Below are positions 27,727 to 36,197 of a stretch of 64,000 nucleotides of DNA, in pieces; within the stretch, counting starts at the first letter, position 1, and every line of letters begins with the position of its first letter. The notes beneath the pieces are model-generated. The model worked only from the letters and a program-made list of their open reading frames with translations. It did not search any database and was not told the DNA's origin. Made by a program: the position numbers and the translations under genes. This stretch comes from Palsa-948 sp964481195 (GTDB lineage: Bacteria > Bacteroidota > Bacteroidia > Palsa-948): positions 62,001-126,000 of the forward strand of contig CAYZTB010000001.1 of the NCBI GenBank assembly GCA_964481195.1, in the 5' to 3' direction.

Positions 27727-28044
27727 ATGGGAAAAAAGAAATCATTTATTAAAGTCATCTTACCCTTTGTGTGGAATAAGTATTTTATTTCCGTACTGGC
27801 TGTCGCCATTTGGGTTGCATTTTTTGATAAAGATGATTTATTCTCTCAACTTGAACTCACTAAAAAACTCGACCAACTAAAAATAGAAGAGCAGTATTAC
27901 AAAACCGAAATAGAGAAAAACAAAAAGGACATGAATAATCTTCGCACAAATCCTGCCAACTTAGAAAGATTTGCACGCGAAAAATACATGATGAAGAAAG
28001 ACAACGAAGATATTTTTGTTATAGTTAAAGATAGCCTCAAATAA
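27727..28044 (+). CDS. Septum formation initiator family protein (FtsB/DivIC-like)
   Basis: A 105-residue bitopic membrane protein. Residues about 17-33 (FISVLAVAIWVAFF) form one membrane helix after a basic cytoplasmic N-terminus. About 38-72 is a coiled coil rich in Leu, Lys and Glu. The end has LRTNPANLERFAREKYMMKKDNEDIFVI, the conserved tail of the DivIC/FtsB family in its usual order. In the divisome it partners with FtsL and FtsQ and helps activate septal wall synthesis. It faces leuB with only two bases between the stops and diverges from the L,D-transpeptidase gene. Confidence 0.87.
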   Translation: MGKKKSFIKVILPFVWNKYFISVLAVAIWVAFFDKDDLFSQLELTKKLDQLKIEEQYYKTEIEKNKKDMNNLRTNPANLERFAREKYMMKKDNEDIFVIVKDSLK

Positions 28045-28046
28045 AA

Positions 28047-29129
28047 CTAAACTATCTCTACCAGCACATTTGAAATCATTGCAGAAATAGTATCTCCAAC
28101 TTCTTTAGTAGAATAATAATTATTGGGATTAATATCCTTAGTTACCATACCCGTATATAAAGATTCTTTTACAGCTCGCTGAATAGTCGCAGCCTCCGTC
28201 TTCATACCAAAAGAGTATTCTAACATCATTGCCGCAGACAGAATTGCTCCAACAGGATTTGCAATTCCCTTGCCTGCACCTTCCGGGAACGAACCATGGA
28301 TTGGCTCAAACATAGATATTCCAGTTCCGATAGATGCTGATGGCATTAACCCTAATGAACCTGAAATAACTGATGCTTCATCTGTAAGAATATCTCCAAA
28401 CATGTTTTCAGTTAACATTACATCAAATGAACCGGGATTCAAAATAAGTTTCATTGCTGCATTATCTACAAACATAGTCTCCAACTCAACTTCGGGATAT
28501 TGCTTTGAAAGCTCTTTTACGGTTTTTCTCCAAAGGCGAGAAGTCTCAAGCACATTTGCTTTATCAACTAAAGTCACTTTTTTTCTTCCACGCATGGCAG
28601 CTTCAAATGCTAATTTAGAAATACGCAGTATTTCCATTTCCGAATACTCACAAAGATCGGAAGCAGACTTTCCATCTGCGCTTAATTCTTTTTTACCAAA
28701 ATAAATCCCTCCTGTTAACTCACGAAAAACAACGAAGTCAACATTTCTAATATTCTCCTCTTTCAAAGGAGATAAATGAGCAATGGAAGGAAATGTTTTT
28801 ACAGGTCGGATGTTTGCAAATAAACCAAGCTCCTTCCTAAGCATCAACAACCCTTGTTCTGGCCTAACTTTTGCATCCGGGTTATTATCAAATTCTGGAG
28901 ATCCAATAGCACCAAACAAAATTGCTTCGGAAGCCTTACAAATTTGAAGTGTTGCGCTCGGCAACGGGCTGCCTGTTGCATGTATTGCACAAGCGCCAAC
29001 TAATGCTTCTGTAAATTCAAACTTTACTTTAGCTTGTTTTTCTATCGACTTTAATACTTTGATAGCCTCCGTTATAACTTCTGGACCAATTCCATCTCCA
29101 GACAATACAGCAATTTTTTTTGTAGTCAT
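28047..29129 (-). CDS. leuB: 3-isopropylmalate dehydrogenase
   Basis: 360 residues from the ATG reading MTTKKIAVLSGDGIGPEV; a longer frame begins inside leuD but the ATG one base after the leuD stop fits the family start. The enzyme oxidatively decarboxylates 3-isopropylmalate with NAD, the third step of leucine synthesis. IGSPEFDNNPDAKVRPEQGLL holds the substrate loop, FRELTGGIYFG the conserved arginine region, VDKANVLETSRLWR the catalytic lysine region and TENMFGDILTDEAS the metal-binding aspartates. MFEPIHGSFPEGAGKGIANP follows. It is the last gene of the leuA-leuC-leuD-leuB operon. Confidence 0.96.
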   Translation of the reverse strand: MTTKKIAVLSGDGIGPEVITEAIKVLKSIEKQAKVKFEFTEALVGACAIHATGSPLPSATLQICKASEAILFGAIGSPEFDNNPDAKVRPEQGLLMLRKELGLFANIRPVKTFPSIAHLSPLKEENIRNVDFVVFRELTGGIYFGKKELSADGKSASDLCEYSEMEILRISKLAFEAAMRGRKKVTLVDKANVLETSRLWRKTVKELSKQYPEVELETMFVDNAAMKLILNPGSFDVMLTENMFGDILTDEASVISGSLGLMPSASIGTGISMFEPIHGSFPEGAGKGIANPVGAILSAAMMLEYSFGMKTEAATIQRAVKESLYTGMVTKDINPNNYYSTKEVGDTISAMISNVLVEIV

Positions 29130-29130
29130 T

Positions 29131-29739
29131 TTATTTTGATAATAATTGTTTGAACTTACTTTTCTGTTCGTATGATTCAATTTCTTTTTTCTTACTCACC
29201 AAATAGTCAACTCCATCGTATCCATTTAGCAGGCAAGTTTTACGATAAGCATTAATTTCAAATTTTTCACTTGCATTTTTTCCATCCAGTGAAATAGTCT
29301 GGTCTTTCAAGTTCACAGTAATATTTTGCTTGTTGTTGCTTTCAATTTCTGCAAAAATAAATTCCAAAAACTTATCACTTACCTGAACAGGCAGTAAACC
29401 ATTATTAAGTGCATTGTTTCTAAATATGTCGGCAAAAAAGCTTGACACAACAACTGTAAAACCATGACCTGCCAATGCCCAAGCAGCATGCTCTCTGCTG
29501 GATCCGCATCCAAAGTTTTTTCCGGCAACTAAAATACTTCCAGAATATCTTGAATCATTAAGTATAAAATCTGCTTTAGGCTTTCCTGCGTCATCGTAAC
29601 GCCAGTCGTAAAACAAATTTTGTCCAAATCCATCCCTGGAAACTGCTTTTAAAAATCGAGCAGGAATAATTTGATCCGTGTCTACATTCTCGATAGTAAG
29701 CGGAACCGCTGTTGATGAAATAATATTTACTTTTTCCAT
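29131..29739 (-). CDS. leuD: 3-isopropylmalate dehydratase small subunit
   Basis: 202 residues of the aconitase swivel domain. VDTDQIIPARFLK near 19-31 and AGKNFGCGSSREHAAWAL near 73-90 are the conserved LeuD motifs; the small subunit closes over the active site formed with LeuC to isomerise 2- to 3-isopropylmalate. It lies one base after leuC and one base before leuB. Length fits the bacterial family. Confidence 0.96.
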   Translation of the reverse strand: MEKVNIISSTAVPLTIENVDTDQIIPARFLKAVSRDGFGQNLFYDWRYDDAGKPKADFILNDSRYSGSILVAGKNFGCGSSREHAAWALAGHGFTVVVSSFFADIFRNNALNNGLLPVQVSDKFLEFIFAEIESNNKQNITVNLKDQTISLDGKNASEKFEINAYRKTCLLNGYDGVDYLVSKKKEIESYEQKSKFKQLLSK

Positions 29740-29740
29740 A

Positions 29741-31111
29741 TTAGTTTAAAAATTCTCTAGCATCAGTTATACAACCCCTTATTGCCGAAGCAGCAGCGGT
29801 TAGTGGACTTGCCAGAATTGTTCTTGCCCCCTGCCCTTGTCTGCCTTCAAAATTTCTATTTGAAGTTGACACACAATATTTTCCTTCCGGAATTTTATCT
29901 TCGTTCATTCCTAAACATGCCGAACAACCTGCCTGACGGAATTGAAAACCAGCTTCAATAAATATTTTATCTAACCCTTCAGCAATAGCTTGTTTGGCAA
30001 CCGCTTGCGAGCCGGGCACTATCCACACCTCTACATCACTAGCCTTCTTTTTTCCTTTTATGAGCGATGCTGCTGCACGTAAATCTTCAATTCTGGAATT
30101 TGTGCAAGAGCCAATAAATACATAATCAATTTTTTTACCAATCATCTTTTCTCCTTCTTTTAAACCCATGTAGTTCAAAGCTTTTAAAGAAGAATTATCC
30201 TTAGGAACTGTTCCAGAAATTTTTACTCCCATTCCTGGATTTGTTCCAAAAGTTACCATCGGCTCAATGTCAGATGCATCAATCAAAAGCTCATGATCAA
30301 ATTTTGCATCTGTATCCGAAGAAAGTGATTTCCAATACTGAACAGCATTTTCAAAATTCTTAGGACTATATTTTTTCTCTTTCAAATAATCAATCGTAAT
30401 TTCATCGGGCGCGATAAGTCCACCTCGTGCACCCATTTCGATGCTCATGTTACAAATGGTCATGCGCTCCTCCATACTCATTTTACGAATTGCATCACCA
30501 GTATATTCAATAAAATACCCGGTTGCTCCGCTTGCAGATATTTTGGCAATGACGTAAAGGATAATGTCCTTCGCAGTTACTCCTTTCCCAACTTTTCCAT
30601 TAATATCAATTTTCATTGTCTTTGCTCTTGTTTGCATAATGCACTGCGATGCAAAAACCTGCTCTACCTCGCTGGTTCCAATACCAAACGCAATGCAACC
30701 AAAAGCTCCATGTGTGGAAGTGTGGCTATCGCCACAAACTATTGTCATTCCCGGTAATGTTAATCCCAACTCTGGTCCTATCACATGCACAATTCCTTGT
30801 TGTTCATGTCCTAATCCAAAAAGTTCAACGCCATGCTTTTTGCAGTTCTCTCCAAGCTTTTCAACTTGTTCGCGAGAAAGTTTTTCTTTAATTGGCAAAT
30901 GCTGATTTACGGTAGGCACATTGTGATCGGCTGTTGCAACGGTATTTTCTGTTCTAAAAAAAGAAAGTCCCCTTTTTTCTAATCCTGAAAACGCCTGAGG
31001 GCTCGTTACTTCATGAATAAAATGACGGTCAATGTATATCACATCCATTTCTGGATCCGGGGATGTAACAATATGCTCATCCCAAATTTTATCAAAGAGT
31101 GTTTTTCCCAT
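29741..31111 (-). CDS. leuC: 3-isopropylmalate dehydratase large subunit
   Basis: 456 residues starting MGKTLFDKIWDEHIV. The [4Fe-4S] ligands are in VFIGSCTNSRIEDLR and QAGCSACLGMNED, and TIVCGDSHTSTHGAFGCIAFG contains the conserved DSH motif of aconitase-family enzymes. With LeuD it dehydrates and rehydrates isopropylmalate. It follows leuA by two bases and precedes leuD by one, so the operon is tightly packed. Confidence 0.97.
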   Translation of the reverse strand: MGKTLFDKIWDEHIVTSPDPEMDVIYIDRHFIHEVTSPQAFSGLEKRGLSFFRTENTVATADHNVPTVNQHLPIKEKLSREQVEKLGENCKKHGVELFGLGHEQQGIVHVIGPELGLTLPGMTIVCGDSHTSTHGAFGCIAFGIGTSEVEQVFASQCIMQTRAKTMKIDINGKVGKGVTAKDIILYVIAKISASGATGYFIEYTGDAIRKMSMEERMTICNMSIEMGARGGLIAPDEITIDYLKEKKYSPKNFENAVQYWKSLSSDTDAKFDHELLIDASDIEPMVTFGTNPGMGVKISGTVPKDNSSLKALNYMGLKEGEKMIGKKIDYVFIGSCTNSRIEDLRAAASLIKGKKKASDVEVWIVPGSQAVAKQAIAEGLDKIFIEAGFQFRQAGCSACLGMNEDKIPEGKYCVSTSNRNFEGRQGQGARTILASPLTAAASAIRGCITDAREFLN

Positions 31112-31113
31112 AA

Positions 31114-32280
31114 TTATTTGCTAGAAATCATTAATCCTCTTTTTTCAAATATCTCCAATAAATTTTCGTCTGTGATTAGCTTCAATTTATCTGCCTCTTC
31201 TAAAAAGATTGGATAAATAGCATCTAGTTCTTCGGAAGAAAGCTTTATACCTACTTGCGAAAATCTGAAATGAAGCGCAGCACGACCACTACGAGCTGTA
31301 AGCACAATGGACGATGCATCTACGCCAACATCTGCAGGGTTGATACATTCATAGGTATCACGATGTTTTAAAAAACCATCTTGATGTATTCCAGATGAGT
31401 GCGCAAATGCGTTGGCGCCCACAATCGCTTTATTGGGTTGAACCGGCATGCGCATTAACTTTGAAATTAATTTACTAATTCCAAATATTTTTGTCGAATC
31501 AATTCCTGTTGTCAAATTTAAATTATGATGACTTTTAATAATCATCACACATTCTTCCAAAGAAGTATTTCCTGCTCGTTCTCCTATCCCATTAATAGTA
31601 CATTCAATTTGACCAGCACCATTTGTAATGCCGGCAATAGAATTTGCGGTTGCCAATCCTAAATCATTATGACAATGCACAGAGATAACTGCTTTATCAA
31701 TATTGGGAACATTATCTATTAAAAATTTAATCTTTTCGCCATATTCCCAAGGCAAACAGTAACCGGTAGTATCGGGAATATTTACAACAGTAGCACCCGC
31801 TTTAATTACCGCCTCAATCATTTGAGCCAAAAAAACATTATCTGCGCGACCTGCATCTTCGGCATAAAACTCAATGTCATTGACAAGCTTTTTTGCATAC
31901 TTGACTGCGGCTATTCCTTGTTCTAAAACTTTTTCTCTGGAGCTTTTAAATTTGTGATTGATGTGAATATCCGAACTACCAATGCCAGTATGAATGCGAG
32001 GATGCTTTGCAAATTTTAATGCCTGAGCAGCGCTGTCAATATCTGTATTAATTGCACGAGTCAAAGCACAAATAACAGGCTTTGTTACCGCTTTTGAAAT
32101 TTCTACAACCGAATTAAAATCCCCAGGACTTGAAACAGGAAACCCCGCTTCAATGATATCTACGCCAAGCTCTTCGAGTGCTTTTGCTACAATAATCTTT
32201 TCATCGGTGTTAAGCTGGCAACCGGGAACTTGCTCTCCATCGCGAAGCGTAGTGTCGAAAATTTGAATGTTTCTTTTCAT
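31114..32280 (-). CDS. leuA: 2-isopropylmalate synthase, short form without regulatory domain
   Basis: 388 residues with the DRE-TIM metallolyase barrel: FDTTLRDGEQVPGCQ at 8-22 and the zinc-binding region with VSVHCHNDLGLATANS near 200. NGIGERAGNTSLEE and HSSGIHQDGFLKHRDTYE follow. It condenses acetyl-CoA with 2-oxoisovalerate, the committed step to leucine. Canonical bacterial LeuA is over 500 residues with a C-terminal leucine-binding domain; here the protein ends soon after the subdomains following the barrel, so feedback inhibition by leucine through that domain is not expected. Homocitrate and citramalate synthases share the fold, but the leuCDB genes directly downstream decide the call. 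Confidence 0.9.
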   Translation of the reverse strand: MKRNIQIFDTTLRDGEQVPGCQLNTDEKIIVAKALEELGVDIIEAGFPVSSPGDFNSVVEISKAVTKPVICALTRAINTDIDSAAQALKFAKHPRIHTGIGSSDIHINHKFKSSREKVLEQGIAAVKYAKKLVNDIEFYAEDAGRADNVFLAQMIEAVIKAGATVVNIPDTTGYCLPWEYGEKIKFLIDNVPNIDKAVISVHCHNDLGLATANSIAGITNGAGQIECTINGIGERAGNTSLEECVMIIKSHHNLNLTTGIDSTKIFGISKLISKLMRMPVQPNKAIVGANAFAHSSGIHQDGFLKHRDTYECINPADVGVDASSIVLTARSGRAALHFRFSQVGIKLSSEELDAIYPIFLEEADKLKLITDENLLEIFEKRGLMISSK

Positions 32281-32417
32281 GCCTGCTAAGCTAACTCAAA
32301 ACAGAAGAGCTGGGTATGATATAATGAATTATTACTACGATGTCCAAACACTTATAACATATTATATCTAAATAATTTTAAACCTATATAATTATAAATA
32401 TTATATTTTTACATACG

Positions 32418-33965
32418 ATGTCTAAATTACATAACGATAGTATCTTTCAACTAATTAAGTCGCTTACCAAAAGCGAAAAACGGTCAGTAAAGTTATTCGT
32501 TGAGCGAACTGGAGGAAATAGTTCTAAAAAAATTACCCGACTATTTGATTATATTGACAAACACAAATTGTACGATGAAAAAAAATTGCTTAAATCTGAA
32601 AAAGATTTAAGCCGAATTCAAATGCCAAATCTAAAAGCGCATTTGTATCAACAAATAATGAAATGCCTTTCTGTTTCCACTCCTAAAACCATGGAAATGA
32701 AAGTATCTGATACATTAAACTTTGCGAGAATTCTATACAACAAATGCTTGTATACCGAAAGTATTCGCATGTTAGAAAAAGCAAAAAGAATTGCCATTCA
32801 AACCGATTTACATGTATTACTACTGGAAATATTAGAATTAGAAAAGCTCGCCTTAATGCAAACTGTACGAGAAGGAAATGAAGAAAGAATAATTTCAATT
32901 ATCGAGTACACAGACAAGACAGCAATAAGCATTCAAAATATAAATGCATTTTCAAACTTATCAATCAAGCTTAATTCCTTATATCAACGAATAGGATTTA
33001 TTAGAAACGAAAATGAATATAAAAACGTTTCAAAATTTTTCCATACACACCTGCCTAAATATAAAGAAGATAAAATTTCATTTCACGAAAAACTGTACTT
33101 ATACTATTCCTACACAGGATATAATTTTTTCATTCAAGATTTCAAAACTGGATATGTGTACGCCAAAAAATGGGTACATCTATTTGATGAAAATCCAGAA
33201 ATGATTTACAGAAAACCCGAGCTTTACATTCGCGCATTGAATGCTTTGCTAGTTGCACAAAATAAACTACTTCTGTTTTCTGAATTTCAAGGCACGCACC
33301 GAAAACTAATTTCGCTAAAAAGAGATGAAAATCTATTAAAAACAGAAAACATAAATTTAAATTTATTTAAGACCATTTACCTGCATGAAATTAATAGGCA
33401 TTTTATGATGGGTGAATTTACAGCCGGCACTAGGATTGTTAGGCGATTTGAAGTAGAATTAAATAATTTAATGCCGAAATTAGATAATCACTCCATTCTT
33501 ATATTCTATTACAAAATAGCTTGCCTATATTTTGGAGCAAGTAATTTTCGTGCTGCGGTAGTTTGGTTAAGTAAAATTATTAATGAAAAAGAAACTGAAC
33601 TCAGAGAAGACCTACACGCCTTTGCAAGAATCATACGCCTGATAAGTTATTTTGAAATTGGCAATGAGAAACTGGCTGAGCACGACATACTTTCCACGTA
33701 CCGATTTTTAAAGAAAAAAGGAAGTGTAAATAACTATCAAACGCTGATATTAAATTTCTTACGGAAACTTAAGCAAAACAACACTCAAAAGAAATTATTA
33801 AATGCTTTATCAGAATTAAAAATTGAATTACTGAAATTAGAATCCAGTCAATACGAAAAAAGGGCTTTTTATTATTTTGATATTATCTCTTGGATAGAGA
33901 GTAAAATTGAACGTAAAACAATAGAAGAAGTAATAAAAGAAAAAATGAAAAAGAAGGTTACTTAA
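32418..33965 (+). CDS. Conserved hypothetical, helical TPR-like protein
   Basis: A 515-residue cytoplasmic protein without signal peptide or membrane helix, rich in Lys, Leu, Ile and Glu. The N-terminus MSKLHNDSIFQLIKSLTKSE resembles a family of Bacteroidota proteins of unknown function beginning with a FxLIxSLTKSEKR-type motif. The body is regularly helical with repeated Leu/Tyr/Ala patterns such as ALLVAQNKLLLFSEF and YKIACLYFGASNFRAAVVWL, suggesting TPR-like helical repeats and a scaffold role. It starts 137 bases from leuA in the opposite direction; an AT-rich TATATTTT sits just before the start. Its last eight bases overlap the end of the methylmalonyl-CoA mutase gene. Function unknown. 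Confidence 0.7.
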   Translation: MSKLHNDSIFQLIKSLTKSEKRSVKLFVERTGGNSSKKITRLFDYIDKHKLYDEKKLLKSEKDLSRIQMPNLKAHLYQQIMKCLSVSTPKTMEMKVSDTLNFARILYNKCLYTESIRMLEKAKRIAIQTDLHVLLLEILELEKLALMQTVREGNEERIISIIEYTDKTAISIQNINAFSNLSIKLNSLYQRIGFIRNENEYKNVSKFFHTHLPKYKEDKISFHEKLYLYYSYTGYNFFIQDFKTGYVYAKKWVHLFDENPEMIYRKPELYIRALNALLVAQNKLLLFSEFQGTHRKLISLKRDENLLKTENINLNLFKTIYLHEINRHFMMGEFTAGTRIVRRFEVELNNLMPKLDNHSILIFYYKIACLYFGASNFRAAVVWLSKIINEKETELREDLHAFARIIRLISYFEIGNEKLAEHDILSTYRFLKKKGSVNNYQTLILNFLRKLKQNNTQKKLLNALSELKIELLKLESSQYEKRAFYYFDIISWIESKIERKTIEEVIKEKMKKKVT

Positions 33966-35523
33966 ATTCCCCAAACACTTTACGCATGGTATCAGCAATC
34001 TCTCCAAGTGTTGCATAACACTCAACAGCAGTTAATATAGAAGGCATTAGGTTTTCTGTTCCACGTGCTGCCTCCTCCACCCCTTCAAGTGCGGCTTTAA
34101 CTTTAGCATGGTCGCGCTGCAATTTTAAATTTTTAATTTTCTCAGACTGCACCTTACGAATCGAATCATCAATGGAAAATAAATTTTCGGGAGGCCTCTC
34201 GTCAACTTCAAATTTATTTACGCCAACAATAATTTTTTTACCTTTTTCAATATTGTCTTGGTATTCATAAGAAGAACGAGCAATTTCATTTTGCAAATAA
34301 CCTTGCTCAATAGCTGCTACAGAACCACCCATCGCATCAATTTTGCGTATGTATTCCCAAGCCTTCTCTTCCACTTCGTTTGTTAATGCTTCAAGAAAAT
34401 AAGAACCTCCCAATGGGTCTACCGTATCGGGTGCACCGCTTTCGAAAGCGATGATCTGCTGAGTGCGAAGTGCAATTCGGGCTGCTTCTTCGGTTGGCAG
34501 ACTTAACGCTTCGTCATACCCATTGGTATGTAAAGATTGAGTGCCTCCTAAAACAGCAGAGAGCGCCTGAACTGTAACGCGTACTATGTTATTATGAGGT
34601 TGTTGAGCAGTTAACGTACTGCCACCTGTTTGCGTATGAAATCGCAACATCATGGCACGTTCATCGGTAGCGCCTAACTCTTTGGTTATGGTAGCCCACA
34701 TCCTACGTGCTGCTCTAAACTTTGCTACTTCTTCAAATAAATTATTGTGAGCATTAAAGAAAAAAGATAATCTTTTTGCAAAAACATTGATATCTAACTT
34801 TCTTTCCAAAGCTGCTTTCAAATATGCTTTTCCATTTGCTAAGGTGAATGCCAACTCTTGCACTGCTGTTGATCCTGCTTCTCTAATATGGTAACCCGAA
34901 ATAGAAATCGTATTCCATTTGGGAACTTCCTTTTCACAGTATTCAAAAATATCGGTAATAATTCGCATGCTTGCCTTAGGCGGATAAATGTACGTGCCAC
35001 GCGCAGCATATTCTTTTAACAAATCATTCTGAATGGTTCCGGATATCTTTTTTATATCGGCTCCTTGCTTTTTTGCCATGGCAATGTACATAGCCAGTAA
35101 AATAGATGCCGTGGAATTGATAGTCATGGAAGTAGTTATTCCTTCCAACTTAATTCCATCAAAAAGTGTTTCAATATCTTTTAAGGAATCAATAGCCACT
35201 CCTGATTTTCCTACTTCTCCTTCCGAAAGTTCGTGATCAGAATCATAGCCAATTTGTGTTGGCAGGTCAAAGGCAACAGACAAACCAGTAGTGCCATTTG
35301 CCAACAAATATTTATATCTTTTGTTAGATTCTTCAGCAGTGGAAAAACCAGCATACTGACGCATGGTCCACAGCTTACCACGATACATATCTTTTTGAAC
35401 ACCGCGTAAAAATGGAAACTCCCCCGAATCCTCAACATTTGGGGCTGTGTAAATTCTTCTGATCTCAATTCCTGAGTCTGTGCAATATTTTTTTTCTTCG
35501 ATTTTATCTTTAGGACTACTCAT
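33958..35523 (-). CDS. Methylmalonyl-CoA mutase, catalytic chain without B12-binding domain
   Basis: A 521-residue acyl-CoA mutase barrel chain. TMRQYAGFSTAEESN contains the tyrosine and ARGTYIYPP the arginine that mark methylmalonyl-CoA specificity; isobutyryl- and hydroxyisobutyryl-CoA mutases differ at these places. AFDLPTQIGYDSD, ISISGYHIREAGSTAVQEL and FHTQTGGSTLTAQQP are conserved. The chain stops near 520 residues with no DxHxxG cobalamin-binding domain, so it needs a separate B12 subunit not present in this window, as in archaeal-type two-chain mutases. It interconverts succinyl-CoA and methylmalonyl-CoA. It is 15 bases downstream of the membrane-anchored hypothetical, and its stop overlaps the convergent neighbour by eight bases. 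Confidence 0.9.
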   Translation of the reverse strand: MSSPKDKIEEKKYCTDSGIEIRRIYTAPNVEDSGEFPFLRGVQKDMYRGKLWTMRQYAGFSTAEESNKRYKYLLANGTTGLSVAFDLPTQIGYDSDHELSEGEVGKSGVAIDSLKDIETLFDGIKLEGITTSMTINSTASILLAMYIAMAKKQGADIKKISGTIQNDLLKEYAARGTYIYPPKASMRIITDIFEYCEKEVPKWNTISISGYHIREAGSTAVQELAFTLANGKAYLKAALERKLDINVFAKRLSFFFNAHNNLFEEVAKFRAARRMWATITKELGATDERAMMLRFHTQTGGSTLTAQQPHNNIVRVTVQALSAVLGGTQSLHTNGYDEALSLPTEEAARIALRTQQIIAFESGAPDTVDPLGGSYFLEALTNEVEEKAWEYIRKIDAMGGSVAAIEQGYLQNEIARSSYEYQDNIEKGKKIIVGVNKFEVDERPPENLFSIDDSIRKVQSEKIKNLKLQRDHAKVKAALEGVEEAARGTENLMPSILTAVECYATLGEIADTMRKVFGEFK

Positions 35524-35538
35524 AAATAAATTGTAAAA

Positions 35539-36078
35539 TCAGAAGTTATCAGCAAACTCCTTCTTTAAATATTCTATAGCCACTTCGGTAGGCAAACGTT
35601 TTAGCTTGGAAGCATTTTCAATAATTTCCTGTCCTAGTTGCAAACCAGTCGCAGCAGGATTAGAATCCATCGTAAGGTTAACCAACTTTGCTGTTTCTTC
35701 TTTTGCTGTCAAAATCATTTTCCAAGCACCAATGCTTAAATAAACTTGCTGCGATAAGTTATGCTCGTACTCTGATCGAATCCCCCTTAGCACTTCACCG
35801 TGTAGTTGGCGAGCATTCATATCCGATTTATGCATACGCAGCACCAAACTATCGGGCGCAATACGTTCTAAGAAAAGAATCATTCGTTCATAAGCCTGCA
35901 CTCGTAAAGGACCCGTAATGTTTTGATTTAACGACTTTATTTCTTGCCTGCGTAATTTAATTTCTTCCTGAAAAAAAGTGCGCATGGCATCCGTATTATT
36001 TTTCATCATCGAATGCGTGATGAATAAAATAATAACCGAAGGAAGTAGCACAATAAGTATTTGAATAGGGAGTTCCAT
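35539..36078 (-). CDS. Membrane-anchored conserved hypothetical protein
   Basis: A 179-residue protein with one N-terminal membrane helix (residues about 5-24, IQILIVLLPSVIILFITHSM), then a helical cytoplasmic part: RRQEIKSLNQNITGPLRVQAYERMILFLERI, and later SEYEHNLSQQVYLSIGAWKM. I recognise no enzymatic motif. Similar proteins occur next to the mutase gene in Bacteroidota. It lies 15 bases upstream of the mutase gene and is probably co-transcribed with it, which links it to that locus without revealing function. Confidence 0.65.
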   Translation of the reverse strand: MELPIQILIVLLPSVIILFITHSMMKNNTDAMRTFFQEEIKLRRQEIKSLNQNITGPLRVQAYERMILFLERIAPDSLVLRMHKSDMNARQLHGEVLRGIRSEYEHNLSQQVYLSIGAWKMILTAKEETAKLVNLTMDSNPAATGLQLGQEIIENASKLKRLPTEVAIEYLKKEFADNF

Positions 36079-36163
36079 AGCAGGTAATTTTAAGGTTTTT
36101 ATAAAACCATTTTAACAAGGTAAATGTATGAAAATTCTGTCTTATTCTAATTTGTATCTTCGC

Positions 36164-36171
36164 TACCTTTG
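36164..36171 (+). promoter_or_regulatory. -7 promoter box of aspartate aminotransferase gene
   Basis: TACCTTTG, an exact TAnnTTTG match ending 26 bases before the ATG at 36198. No TTG at the expected -33 distance. Confidence 0.45.
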
Positions 36172-36197
36172 ATAGCCATTTAGATTAAAAACACATT

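Noticed and set aside
28270..28704. Plus-strand open frame of 144 codons across leuB
   Set aside because: Antisense to conserved LeuB motifs; the open frame follows from codon bias of the real gene.
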